Source: Symbiodinium microadriaticum (taxonomy: Eukaryota > Sar > Dinophyceae > Suessiales > Symbiodiniaceae). From it: DNA of 64,000 nucleotides. The notes under the pieces are model-generated. The model did no database searches and was not told the DNA's origin. It saw nothing but the letters and a program-made list of their open reading frames with translations. Made by a program: the position numbers and the translations under genes. Location of the stretch: assembly GCA_001939145.1 (NCBI GenBank), contig LSRX01001372.1, forward strand, positions 62,001 to 126,000, written 5' to 3'. This document shows, one piece after another, positions 22,500-34,738 of this stretch; position 1 is the first letter of the stretch, and each line of letters opens with the position of its first letter.

Positions 22500-23339
22500 A
22501 GGTAATCACAAGCCGATGCCACCTCTTACAGCATGGATGTTCGATGCCTGGCTCTCTTCCTCACCTGCTGCTGTGTCGCACAGAACTTCCCAAAAAACTC
22601 AGAGGCTTCGTTGACTCTGTTTGCACGGGCGGCTTCCCACTGCCCGAAACTATCTACCTGCCTCTATTGACCTTCAGTAGGTCTTCCAGCTGATCTTAGC
22701 TGAGCTAGAACAGCGTTGTAGCCAGTTCTCGCTCAGTATCATCCTCTGAATCAGCAAAAACCCTTGTAGATGGATATGCTTTATGCTGCATCTCATTCAG
22801 CTGAACAGCTCATCGGCACGGCCCGCTAGATTATGTCATGCACTTGAAACTTGCTCGCACACACGCACAAGATCAACAGAAGAAACTAACAAACGTCTAA
22901 TTTGCAAGTGGGCGAACCGTGTTCCTCAGCCTGCAATGCATGTGCCATATGTGCCGCTCCCATCCTTTCCTTTTCGTGAATGATGTGAACATTGGCTGCG
23001 CACATTGATTGACCACCGGACACTTGATCTGTTTGCACCTACACCTGAAACCTCAGTTACTGCCACGAGCTGACTCTCCCTGCTACACATGTTCTTTTGG
23101 CACTTCCTGTACTCGATTCCTGACGCAATCTCTCACAAGAACTGAACCGCAATCACTCATGCCGAGTTGAACAAGGTGGACATGTAACCCGCTGTCCAAT
23201 GCCAGAGCTCCACCTTCGTTGTACATGGTAATGTATGGATGCCATGAGTGCAAACTGTTTAGACCGAGTGCCAGGTCTAATGCAAGTTTGTGGCTGCTGA
23301 ACACCAAACATTACGAGCCTTGCACCTACTCACACGCGC
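22500..23339. other. No gene recognised
   Basis: I saw no convincing exon, repeat or RNA gene. Confidence 0.35.
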
Positions 23340-23620
23340 ATATATACATACATACATGTATTATACATATGTTGGTTGTTCAAAAATAACACTTATCTGG
23401 GAACGGCCAGATGTGAGAACTTTTGCGTAAAAGTGTTTCTTTTCGCGGCTGCTATAGCGGAGCTTGTTTACGGCCATATGTGTATATATATATATGTACA
23501 TACACACACATATACAAGACAACATATATATGTATATACTTATACATGTGTATGTATACAAACTACATACATGTAGTATACCTGCTGTATACATGCAGTA
23601 TACATGCAGTATACTTGCAA
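23340..23620. repeat. TA/CA-rich microsatellite with an 11-bp tandem repeat
   Basis: Runs of ATATAT, ACATAC and ACACAC alternate across the interval. They are followed by about three copies of ATGCAGTATAC-like units at about 23578-23618. Alternating purine-pyrimidine sequence with many local palindromes could form cruciforms. Base composition is strongly AT-rich compared with the flanks. Confidence 0.8.
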
Positions 23621-24960
23621 AACTACTTTCCCTGACCATGGTATCTACCAGCTGCCTCCTGCATCTATTTTAAACTGTTTTCGGACTATGGCCCTCATGA
23701 GTTCCTGTACTTCTGTCTTTAAGTCCGAATGACAGAGCTCACACAATGCTGTTGGGAGAAACTGTAACGGCCTACTGCCTTCAAGACACGCTTGGCTTTC
23801 GCGGAGTTTTTCGCGGAACTTTCGCTCAATCCACTGCAAAATCCCCAATCCTGAGCTCAAGCTTACCAGCCATGGTCATTCACTCATTCACTCACCATAC
23901 CACGACAACCCCTTCGGCTCCACAGGTCCCCTGTACCGCACATTGAACCGTATGAGCTTCCAACAGCCTTAAAGATCGAACCTCGGGCCCCTGTGACTTG
24001 AACGACTCAAGGCAAGTACTGACGACTGGTTCAAGCTAGATGTTCGCCATGCAGAAGGTACGACGACAGGTCCGGAGTTCAAGTCTGTAAGGGCTGCGGA
24101 TTCAAACGATGCAATGGTGCAGGAACTCATTCTCCGTAGGGTTTAAAGGCTGACGGCTTACACGTGTCATGGACACAGCTAAAATGCGACAGGCTTTAGG
24201 GCGCGCGATGCATTCGAGTACTTTGGCGGCACCCTAACAGCCACCCACCTCACACGAGCTAAAAACTTCAAAGCCAAACATGGTTGCATCTTGTTTTGTG
24301 GTATTGTGTGTCGACACATCTTTCGCGCAAAAGTGTTCTCCTTTCCTACCTGCTTTATCAGATCTTTGGCGGACCCTTCAAAGTAAGCCCTATGATTTTG
24401 CGGGTCTTGTATAAACCGTAGAGTCGTAGACACGGACCTTTAGAACAATCATCATGTATATAATCTGCAAATATCTTGACGCAGGTGTCAGACCCTGACG
24501 CTGCAGTGTCAGGTTTGGTGCCGGATGTCGAGACACCCTTTGCCCAGTCTCTCCTTCGTTAATTGAAAACTGTGTGCTTTGCTGTGCTTTGCTTTCCTCG
24601 ACTGCACCAGACTAATTCAGAACTCCAATGCCACGCTCTCTCTCCTTTTTATCCTGGAGCGTTCAATCTCGGTTCAAAGACTACCAGAGTGAAAGACGCT
24701 GGGTTCGGAGTGACATGCTGTGACGGATAGCGGTACACAGATGCACTGCAAATACCCGCAACGGGTACTGCTGAATATGTCCACGCACAGACCCCGAAAC
24801 CTTCAGACAGCAGATGTCATCAGGGTGGGAGGGTAGGAAAAAAGTTCACAGAACTCGAGAGATCTTGGGCCGCTGCGGTATGACAGCGGGATGCATGAGA
24901 GTTCAACGTGCACCTAGACCCTTCCCAACCAGCCATACTAGGTGCATCAGCATTATCTAC
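23621..24960. other. No gene recognised
   Basis: I saw no convincing exon. The stretch lies between the microsatellite and the telomere-like block and may be non-coding spacer. Confidence 0.35.
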
Positions 24961-25317
24961 AAGAATCCGAAGCCCTAAACCTACGCGAGCAACCCTAAGC
25001 TCCAAACAACCCGAGAACCCTTAGCCTCACTAAGCCCTGAAAAATCCAGGAAACCTAACACTGCCTAACACAAGAATCCCAAGAACTCAGCCCTGAACGC
25101 AGGAACCCAAGCCCTAAACCCTAAACCTAAGAACACCAAGTAGGTAGTAGTCAGTAGACCCAAGAACCCGAAGTCCTAAAGCCAAACAAAAACGCTAAGC
25201 CCTCAATCCAAGAACCCTAAGCCCTGAAGCCTGCCTATACCCAGGAGCCCCAAGCCCTAAACCCAGGAACCCTAAGCTTACCCAAGAGACCCAAGCCCCA
25301 AACCCTAGGCCCCAAAC
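24961..25317. repeat. Degenerate telomere-like (CCCTAAA) interstitial block
   Basis: The + strand carries about 20 occurrences of CCCTAA-like heptamers, for example CCCTAAACCCTAAACCTA at 25112-25129. They are mixed with a longer degenerate unit of the type AAGCCCTAAACCCAGGAACC. TTTAGGG is the telomere repeat reported for dinoflagellates. The block is far from perfect and lies inside the window, so it is an old or interstitial array, not a live telomere. It could also be a satellite that merely resembles telomeric sequence. Confidence 0.75.
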
Positions 25318-25690
25318 TACTATCTTCACTATACCATGTTCTGAGATACTGCTTGAAATTATTTGGTATTATGTGAAGGATATGAGTTGACAAGATCTGA
25401 TTTCGTGCTACCTGATGCTACATGTTATATCATGATAAGTTGTTTTGTTATAAGTTATGTATCGATCGAACAAATTACCACTGCACTATCAGAATCTATA
25501 TTAAGCTGAACTATATACTGTTCTGTTGATTTGTGTTGCATCTTGCTTATTGAAATACGACACAAGATTATACAGCATGTCACAAGTTCATGCAGCAACA
25601 TAGTATACAACACAGTAGTACATCATGTTACGTAAGATTGTACTGGGCTATAGTATCAATATATAATGAGCTAAAACAGATCATCCCCCT
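25318..25690. other. AT-rich island
   Basis: This stretch follows the telomere-like block directly and is clearly AT-richer than the rest of the window (TTATATCATGATAAG, TTGTTATAAGTTATG). It then switches abruptly to a C-rich run at 25683-25730. No coding frame. Confidence 0.6.
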
Positions 25691-26163
25691 CGCTCCCCCT
25701 GCCCCCTCCCGTCCCGCCGATAAAACCCCCGCCCGCCATCCTCTGCGCATCCTCCCATTTTTTCAAGCTAATGCGACATGCAGGCTTCGGGTACGTTTGG
25801 TGTCAGAGCTGATGCGCCGCAGCTTCTGGAAGCTTCTTGGCTGCTGCGGCTTCAGCCTACAGATTTTGCCCTCCATGCCTTGGAACTAGAATGTAAGTAC
25901 TGAAATGAAAGATGTAAGGCCTCCCAAAATCCCGGAGCATGACAGAGGTACTGTCTTTGAGGACTTTTGTGCGCTTCCCAAGACGCCCCGAGACCCAGAC
26001 AGGCCAAGCATTCGGCCATGATTTCTGCAGTGTGATGGAGGCCTTGCTGCTTAATGAATAAAGCGCCGGACGCTAATATCAGATGCATGGGATCGAACGT
26101 CAAACATCAGAAATAAAGTTTGATTCGCGGAAACTTAGACTTAGTCCATTATGCTGCTTTATG

Positions 26164-27370
26164 CTACTTAAACTCCAAGTTTGAAAGCATTGAACCACCA
26201 GACACGGACGAGATGTTTGATGGAAGTGGGTTGCCTGTCCTGACCGGCTGCATGACCGTTCTGTAGGCATCCTTGGGAAGCCAACCCCAATTCACGACCT
26301 GTCCAAGGCCGCTCAGAAATAGATCGCCACAGCACAGCAGATCCAACTTGGCCTCCCATTCGAGGTCGGCCTTTGTCACAAGCCTCAAAGCTGCCAGCTC
26401 TCGGAATACCCAACCTGTTTCCCTTCCAGCCGAGTCTCCAAAAAAGCGACGTCAGGAAGCAAGCAAAAGCGAGGAACGTCGTCCAAAGGGACACCAAGCC
26501 TGGTGCAGCCAAACAGATTCGCTATGAACGCGGGGACGAACAAGGCCGGCATTAATGATGCCCCGAGAAGGCTAAGTCAAGTGTGTTCAGCATCCCAAAT
26601 CTAGCCACATGGCAGGGGCCGCAGAATCAAGTTTGAATGGCCAGCCTGATTGACAGCGGAAGAAGCTCTGGAGCGAGAGGACAAAGTTAGCCTGAATACT
26701 CTTCTGCACCGCAATCAGATGTTCCTCTGGAGTCAGCGTAAGGCCTCGGCAACTCTCGCGACCGGCAAGGCACTGACGTGCTAACAAACACTTTTTCTCG
26801 AGTGCAGCCCAGCAACCATAGGACAGCCGCCTGCCTAGAGATATCGTGGTGTAAGCAAGCATGATAACAAAAACCAGCTCTGTGGTTAGAGCTAGATGTC
26901 AGCCGATTCAGATTGATTGCAGATCGAGAGACTAATGAAGTGGGATCGGTTGCCACCCACCATCCTGGGAACGTGTATGAAAGCAGACTTGAAACGAGCT
27001 TGCACATCGCTCCTCACCTCTGCCAAGCTTCTGTTTTAAGCTGAGGGCGGCATCTTCTGCAGCACAGTTCTCGGGGAAAGTGAGAAATTCAATGTACTCC
27101 TGACCACCGCGCAGCTGTGCGATCGTCTGCAACGGGCCATCTCTTCCCACTTCCCGTCCTTATGTTTTCGCTTGGTCCGCCGGTCGCGAACTCGAGATTT
27201 CTCCAGCTCCCAGATGAGAGCATCGTGTTCTTCCGGCTCTTTGCGATTTAAAAGCCACGTGCTGTTGGTGCTGCTGGCGCTGACCTCCGACCGACCAGCG
27301 TGTGCGCGCAGTACAAAAACGTTGCTGGGGGCAGACTGTTCAGCTGCTCTGCAGGCTAGCGACGCCACCG
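26164..27370 (-). CDS. Multi-exon protein locus, unidentified
   Basis: Pieces in transcript order follow. About 27290-27150: NSTWLLNRKEPEEHDALIWE then LEKSRVRDRRTKRKHKDGKW. About 27133-27020: TIAQLRGGQEYIEFLTFPEN then CAAEDAALSLKQKLG. About 26835-26590: LSYGCWAALEKKCLLARQCL, LTPEEHLIAVQKSIQANFVL, SLQSFFRCQSGWPFKLDS. About 26414-26164: WVFRELAALRLVTKADLEWE, AKLDLLCCGDLFLSGLGQVV, NWGWLPKDAYRTVMQPVRTG, ending at TAG. The last exon starts after AAACAG|GT. The first two pieces abut in different frames near 27135, so a boundary or frameshift is unresolved. It looks like a soluble protein with a basic linker. No family recognised. Confidence 0.42.
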
Positions 27371-27507
27371 CAGCAGTTGTGGATCATGCAATTCAAGCGG
27401 AAATACTGGGCATCGTTGTTGTCCTAGGATACAGTGAGCCCATATAAGCAAAGAGGACTTGAACAAAATCGATGCTTCCACTGCCGGAGGGCTTTTCTGA
27501 CAAGAGT

Positions 27508-28016
27508 CTAAATAATCGGCCCGATCCTGTACATGCGGAAAATATTTCGGGCACCTCTGGCGACATCTCTGGCATCTGCGAAGATTAGAGCTGCAGCAAG
27601 TTCTTCAGCAAAGCGCGTGCACACTGAATGCCCCTGCAGGCACTGGCAAAAGCGAACGTTCCTGCTGAGGTTTGCGTAGAGGTCAAAGAAATACGGAATC
27701 GTAGAATGGTAAAAGTCCTTGGTGACCCTCCCACAACATAGGCCAGCACATGTGTTCAATGTCTGATAGACAACCCGACAGCATATCCTCGGTGTGGCTC
27801 CATCTTGCTCCGTGCCAAGCTTCCGTCTGAAACTGATGCCGTGCTTCGCAAACACTGAACAAGGCCGGCTGCAAGTCCTCGCGTCACGGAGGGATGGAAA
27901 ATCTTCAGCACGAAAGAACACGAAAGAGTGCCGCTCTCAAATGCATCAGGGCTCCCGGTCATCACCGTAAAGATTCCGGGCACGGCCAGCATAAACAAAA
28001 AAATAATTGGCGGCAA
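27508..28016 (-). CDS. Exons of an unidentified protein with a hydrophobic N terminus
   Basis: One frame opens near 28016 with a hydrophobic stretch (PPIIFLFMLAVPGIFTVMTG). Another frame at about 27720-27520 reads FYHSTIPYFFDLYANLSRNV and FAEELAAALIFADARDVARG. Both look like protein. They may be 5' exons of the 26.2-27.4 kb locus, since orientation and order fit. No domain recognised. Confidence 0.32.
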
Positions 28017-28800
28017 AGTTCAGACCGCCTCCACCAGGCCACAGACATGCGGCAGTGCTTTGGCTCTCGCATGGCTCCGATCTCAGGTCCTGGTTTCCCG
28101 CGACTGGGACGCAGTGCGATCTGCAGCTTGCTGGTATCTACCTCCTCGAGACCTGACATGCTTTTCCACCGCGACTCTCTCATACTTCCGACAGACAGAA
28201 TGCGCCAGAGGCACCATGCAGCATCTGCATGGCTTTAGACCGGCAAGCCAGCCACTGGTCGTTTCCAGTGCCCTGTGGAACCTCACATGGCTCAGTCTGC
28301 AGAGGCTGGTACAATACAGCCTGCTATGCTTGTCACTACAGCTGTTGCTTGTCCGGAAGAAAACTCCTTTTCGGCCTCATAGTACCACGTTCCAGGAGCC
28401 ACATGCTGCGTCTTCAACGTGCGTTCATCCTCACAAATGTGCCAGCAAGTCTATCATTGCTCTGACTTGCTCCTCGTTCAGGATCGGGGTGCAATGCCGG
28501 GTGCAACCGACGCGTCCGGCTGTCGGAGCGGGTCAGGGAGTTTGCTGTTGGATGGAGCAGCCTGATCGTGGAAAGAATTTGGTGCATGCTGAGGCTAGTT
28601 CGTGGAGTTACGATGCTCCAGAGTGGCAAGCGCATTCGCATTCGGTGATTTGAGGGGTGGGATGAAAGTGCTTGATGTCGGGTTCTTCCTCCCGTGAATG
28701 GCGGGATATCAAGGACGTGGCTCTCTCTGTGAGCTGGCGCTCGGCAGCTGCAATTATCCCCACCGGCTCACAGCATGAACTTATGAACGCCATTAAATCA

Positions 28801-29756
28801 TTAAACGCTTGAGAACTTGAGAAAGATCACGTCTTCGGCTCCTCCGGAGGACTCGCCCTGGCCAGGTAGTGTAGGCGCAGGGCGATGCCTCGGAGTGTCG
28901 ACGTTCTTCCACTGCCAGAAAGCGCAGCACGCGGCAAGAAGACAGACTAGCAGATGAGGTGCTGTTTTCGTCTGCTGGCATCCAGTCCACCAGGTCATCC
29001 AAATAGGACTTGTTCTTGTGTGGGCCTCAAGGACGGGAAAGCTCGGGTTAGCCTTCACTGACATATTACCCCGAACGAGCCGAAACTGCCTGGAGCAAGG
29101 AGCTCGTCTTTGAGGGAAGCTAGTGCCTGAAGCTCAGCCAGTGAAGGGAACGCATGGCACTCGGTAGCAAACGAGCCCGGGGCGGATTCCAGCGCAGTAC
29201 AGCTGACTCGCTGCCAGCCCCACGCTTTCCGAAGCTTCTTTAGCACTTCCTGCCGGATCAGCGCTCGGAAGGGCGCTCGTCAGTGTGTGTTGCTGGCTGC
29301 CTCCCCGCTCAGCTTGTCTAGGGTAGCCTGCGACTTGTCTCCGTAAAAGCTGCGTCGCAGGTCGTCAAACGTCATCTTGTTGGTCTCTTCCTGTGGCGCT
29401 GAGGAGATTGAGCATTCTTCCATCCAGCAGTCTTGATCCCACATCTTGAGTTGCTTAGGCGCAGGCGACCCAAACATGGAAGAATTGCCGCACGCTCTCT
29501 TCGTACGACTGAAAGCCAGATCCTGCCCATGTGCCACTGAAGGTGTTGTTTCTGCTCGTGACATGCAACTCGAGAAGCGAGAAGAGCGCGAACAGGCACA
29601 GCGGCTGCAGTCGTGCATGTTAAGCCGAGCCCGTCCTGATGGGATGGCCTGCAAAATCTCGCAAATCTTCGTCCAAAGCACCTTCTGCTGCGCGCGGTGG
29701 CCTGCAAGACCACAGAGAATAGACAATCGACCAAGGTCAATGCATGTCAGGCGCAC
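28801..29756 (-). CDS. Exon candidates, minus strand, unidentified
   Basis: A frame at about 29270-29060 reads [40 protein letters not shown] and SLAELQALASLKDELLAPGS. A frame at about 29460-29283 reads PKQLKMWDQDCWMEECSISS then FDDLRRSFYGDKSQATLDKL. Both are plausible folded protein and might form one gene. The plus strand at 29475-29680 is also open and protein-like, so strand is not certain for that part. No family assigned. The motif LKKLRKA also occurs in RPS15, but the context differs and I treat that as chance. Confidence 0.3.
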
Positions 29757-30118
29757 TTTCCTTCACTTCAGAGTCAGAGACCCAACCGCAACTTGAAGTA
29801 GGCGTTGTAATCTTTACAGTCGCAAAAAGAGCCATGAGGCCTTCATCAAGAAGTGCAACATGGTATCGGCAAGCACAGTCGGACGGCAACGCACTGACGG
29901 CGCCTAGGATTTTGCAGCAAACGATATGCCGCATGCCAGGCTACAACACTCATCGGTAGCAAGCATGGAACGGGAAACTGCAACGAGTCACCGATCAAGC
30001 TCCGCAGGACGATGCTGGGAGGCTCGTCTTTTGTAGTCACCGCCACAACGATATAGCCTCATCGAGGCATCTGCATCATACATCAAACGACTGTGGCAGG
30101 AGCAGGAAAACAGCGAGC

Positions 30119-30415
30119 ATGCAGGAAACTAAGGCATGTACGCAGCTGCTGGGTCAGCTCCGGATCGTACCTCGCGCGAACGTTGCGGACTTCACACAAA
30201 AAGCAATGTCTCTCATGCAAAAGCACAGCTCTGAATGGCACGAGATGCGCCCTTTTGCATCAACGTTTTCTTGGCAAGTAGCCACTAATGGCCACTATAG
30301 CCGGAAGAATTGTCACAAACTGCCGATACTTTTGCATGCTGGAGGGCTAAAGCTGGCCTGCGTAGCCAATGATTCATGCAACTTGCAAAGCCCGTACTTG
30401 TGGCCTTTAAATTAA
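30119..30415 (+). CDS. Possible plus-strand exon
   Basis: The open frame starts with an ATG and has balanced composition (TKACTQLLGQLRIVPRANVA, DFTQKAMSLMQKHSSEWHEM). It is one of very few plus-strand stretches that look coding in this window. No splice sites or domain were identified, so it may be spurious. Confidence 0.2.
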   Translation: MQETKACTQLLGQLRIVPRANVADFTQKAMSLMQKHSSEWHEMRPFASTFSWQVATNGHYSRKNCHKLPILLHAGGLKLACVANDSCNLQSPYLWPLN

Positions 30416-30676
30416 TCCATCCTACTTTGGTGGATGTGCGATTCTTTTTGGATTCTCGGAACTTAAAATCTTCGTCAAGCAGTCACATATTTCATATGCT
30501 GAATTTGCGGATTTCGCTGCCTTCATCATCGGCTTCCCCTGATTCCCATTGCGTTGTTTCCGATGCGCAGTTTCCGATGCGACGGTTTTTGATGTAATCT
30601 CTGATTCAGGGGCTGGTTGCGTATTTTCAGTCATCCGTAGGCCGAACAATCCCAAACCCATCACAAACCTTATGAA

Positions 30677-31221
30677 TTATGTAAAATTAAATTGTTCATC
30701 CGTCCGTCTCGCCCCCATATACGTCAAGCTCCCGAGGCGGTATCTGATGAACAAGAATCGGTCAAAGCCCGATCGTTGTGTACCAGACATCGCCGCCGAA
30801 TAGCGGGATCCCAACAGATAACTATCAGTTCGCAAACACCTTTGTTGGCCGAATAAATCTTGATCCGCTTCAACCGGCTCAGAATCGACGAAGATCAAGG
30901 CAAGTTGTCCCTGCAAGTGGCCTCTTTAAATCTCGGCCATGGCAAACACAGCCAAAATCGACAATGCTGATTCGGCTTTCCTCGAGAACCACTTCGCCAC
31001 AATTAATGACTGAACCGCCAAGGAGCCGCATCCCGAAAAAAAAGAGCGCGTCCCCCCGCCTCTGATAATCTTCGCTCGGGAAGCCATCGCCGTTCGAACT
31101 GGGTGGCCATCCGCAAGTATCGCACGATCGATCTTCTGGGACCAGTGTGGGGATGGGCTGGGTGGCAAAAGAACACACTCCACTTACACAGTGCAAACCC
31201 CGAAGCTGGAACTAAATCCAA
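30677..31221 (-). CDS. Exon candidates, minus strand, unidentified
   Basis: A frame at about 30910-30680 reads LALIFVDSEPVEADQDLFGQ then SGFDRFLFIRYRLGSLTYMG. Overlapping alternatives at 31221-30926 read either PHTGPRRSIVRYLRMATQFE or SGCGSLAVQSLIVAKWFSRK. Only one can be real. No family or complete structure is apparent. Confidence 0.25.
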
Positions 31222-34200
31222 ATAGCTCTGAACATCAGCTTGCCCCGCAATGCCCCGCAGCTTTCCTGCGTGGTCAGGCGAGCGCTCGCCACGTTAGATT
31301 ATTTGATCTTCGCTAAGTAAAAACCGGGACAGATCGACCTCGACCGCTGAGCGAAGAGTGAGCGCTTTCAGTGAGGGCAAATGCCGCTGAGCAATTTTCG
31401 AAACTCAAACCCATACTTATCACCACAGCAAAAATCTACGGTCACTACAATGAACAAGCGAGTCGGCACTTGCCAGTAGGCACGCCTCTCGTCCGGGACC
31501 CAGCCCACAAACTCCCGATCGGGGCACGGAGAACGCAACCACTTGATCCCCGCCACCGTGGTGTCACTCGGGGGAACTCAGCTTTTCAGTGACCACTACT
31601 GGCCATCTTGACCCGTGCTCTCAACCTCTCTTTGGACGACGTCGAACCTTTTGGTGGGAATCCATCGAGTATTGCTTGCAGTTGCTGAGTCTGAGACTTG
31701 ATGAATAGTCTACATATGCCACGGAGAGGTCGAGCGAGGCCAAATTGCTGGCGACTGGTCTCAGGTCGAAGCAAAAAGCACAACTCGCAAAACCTTTGAA
31801 CGAGGTAGTTCGGAAGAATGTACATGCGAACTCGTAAGAAAGAATATCTGCCCAGGGCCAGATGACCGCCGGGCATAGAGTTTTGCCACCTTTGCCCCTC
31901 GAGCACGGGACTGGGCACGGGCCTACTGAGCTGGCCTTCGTGAACTTTCTGGAGCTGCTCCTGTCCTTATGAGCATTGAGCACCTGGAGGACCGTAGCAG
32001 AGAGAGGAGCGAGAAACCGTCCGTCACGTCGGACCTGAACACGTCCCTCACATGAGCTCATCTTAATCAGCGGATGTTGGAAACCTGCTCCTCGACCCCA
32101 CCATCCCGATCTCGGGCAACTGTACCAGTTCGAGCCCGACGAAGTTCTCGAGCGAACGTCTTCTGGCGGTCTCCGGATTCTCCGCCTTACTATCTCGAGC
32201 TGTGCGGAAACCGGGCGAGCAGCGCTCTCAGCGTGAGAACGACAAGCCAAAGCATCCTGATCCACATACTGAGCCGGAGTCCGGTAATGAAATCATTGCG
32301 ACCAGGCAGGTTCATGCCTCGGCCCCAACCGCTTCCAAAATTCCGCGAGCGAGGCTGCGCTACTGAGCACCCGATCTGGGCATTGCACTCCTGCATTGGT
32401 CGTTTGGATCAGCACTGGGCTGGAGATATGGGAGATGGCAAACTAACTCCCGAGATAGAGATCCTCCCACGACACAAGTAGCCCATGCCCTTCTGCTAGC
32501 ATTGCGGCATCACCTGCTCCTTTTCCACGAGCACGTTGATGGAGCTCACTGTGTTGGAGATGATCGCCTCCCCCAGCTCACTCGCCGATCGTCGCGAGTT
32601 GGCCAAGAAGCATAAAAAGCATGCATCTCGAATGGGCCATGGATGGCGGGGGCAACAGCTCAGCCCTCACCTTTGCCATCCTCGCTGCAATCACGATAGG
32701 CGATTTTGATCACGAGCTGGGCATCTTCGGGGCTCTCCTGGACTGGCGAGATGCTCCGAGATGATGATCCACGCTCCAGGCCTAGGCTGAAAAGCTCACA
32801 AACAACGATCGCCTGGAGCCAAAATTGCCACGGCATCCTCAGATCATGACTGCTCTATGGAACGACGAGACTGATCCCTAGATTGCATCCTGCCAAGACG
32901 ATAATTTATGAGCATATTCTTGATTCAGCTCGGTGCCAAAGGCCATAAAACTGCAACCACTTCAGAGACTTCAAGGCACACTCACAGTCGACTTAAAATT
33001 CAGCCCCGACATGCAAAACCGGTTCAATGTTCCCACGGCACTTTTGATTCCGGACTTTTCCTAGCAGCAAACCATGCCTCGGCCACAGACGCTCCCACAT
33101 ATGTCACATGTCCCTGAAGCAAAAGCATTGCCTGTCAAAGGATCTTGCACCGCAAAAGAACAACTGTTCGGCTTCTTCTAAATGATTTCATCCACTCATA
33201 GGTCTTGTCGCTCTATAACACGAGACTCAATGCTTCAAGTTTTAAAATTGTGAGCGCAATGATGGCATTCGTCGATGCTCACGCACACCAAATCCAAAGC
33301 CGTCTGCCCATTTAATTTGGCTTCTTAACGGTCCAGGCCTCAAGCTTGCACCCTTGGAAACCTTCCCCCCTCTTTGCATTGGTGGACAATATTGGGTCTA
33401 TGTTTGATTTGCTCATCCAGAAGCAGAGGAATCCTTAGCGGCCACATAAGGCCCTGCATGCTCCGAAATGTTACTGGTACTGTTTGGCTGGGGTCCTAGA
33501 ATTCACTGGAATTCCAAGCTCGTTCAGAACAGTGACTTGCACGATGCAGATCTATGCACACTGCGAGATTGCTGCGCCTGCGGTAGTGCTTGTAGGATCG
33601 GAAGATGCCAGGGCAGAGCACTCCCACCTTCACCGCAAAGCCCAGCCTGAACAAGTACACTGAAAAGCAATGATGTCTCCAACAGACGAAAGCCAAGAGG
33701 ATCCGGCAGTAGCAGGAAAGCAAACACCCAAACCGCCATCTCTTCGTTCTTCTGCCTCGAACCATCCGTTGCATGACGCATCACTCTGTACTCACTGCTG
33801 CACCTGCAGGATCTTGCAGCAAAGCAACGGAGGAATGTGCTGCACCAGTGCAGACTGCAAAATGTAGCCGTCGTCACTGCAACTGGCATCATAAAAAGTC
33901 AGATCGGCAAAGCAACTTGTTCTTAACCTCTCTGCGCCTTTTCATCTCCTCCGTGTCCCAGGACTGGCACGCGCCGCCACATCGCCCCGACACGGCCACG
34001 CAGCGGTCGTTGAAGGGCGGCGGAGCCACTGGCTGGCCTTCAAACGAGCCCTGGAACGTCTGACCACATTCACATCCTTGGAGCGCTTAAGTCACGCCTT
34101 GGGTAAAGTTCTCGAAATTCGGATCCTCGTAAAGGCTGGCATTCACGGCACAGGCCACAAGGTACAGGGGTCCTGACAAGATGATATCCAGCACTCCAAC

Positions 34201-34738
34201 TGTGGCGAAATTGCATCAAGGCTGGTCCTTGCTGTCCGAAGCACCAATCCGGATCAATGTTCAAACGACTTGGTTCCATCAACACCATAGCCTGCACAGT
34301 TCACAACCCATCTGCGAGGTGTCTAGCTCTCCGCCCCTATCCTGGTTCAGTTGTCTGAGCTTTCTCTCTGTTCCTCGTCTTGTACACGCACTCACCAAGT
34401 GATGTCACTTCAATGATCATCCCGCATCCCTCTTAACGGACCGTCCGCAAACCTGGCGTTGAGGTTGTCTCACAGTTCTCCAAAAGTGTGTTGCTAGCAC
34501 CGAGAGGGTTGGGGGTTCGCCGCGCTCTTGCGAAGCCCTGAAAAGTCCAAGCCTCAAAAAATGCCGTTTTAACCTAACCTAACCTGCGCTTACGACAGGC
34601 GTGTGTTAAAGTCGGTTGGACCTAGTTCTGATTGTGCCATGAGGAAGGTGCTCACACTCGTCCCTCCTGCCTGCTTCGTGTAAGCCTCGGTAACGGTGGA
34701 ACCGTCCTCTTCGCATGGCGCATCGCGACAGGTCTATG
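31222..34738. other. Large stretch with no recognised gene
   Basis: Open frames occur on both strands (for example minus 32265-31621, plus 32074-32481), but I see no consistent exon structure, domain or repeat. A short AACCT repeat lies at 34571-34586. It may be intergenic or long-intron sequence. Confidence 0.35.

Noticed and set aside
29200..29246. LKKLRKA motif as a second RPS15 fragment
   Set aside because: The following residues (WGWQRVSCTALE) do not match uS19, and the upstream residues also differ.
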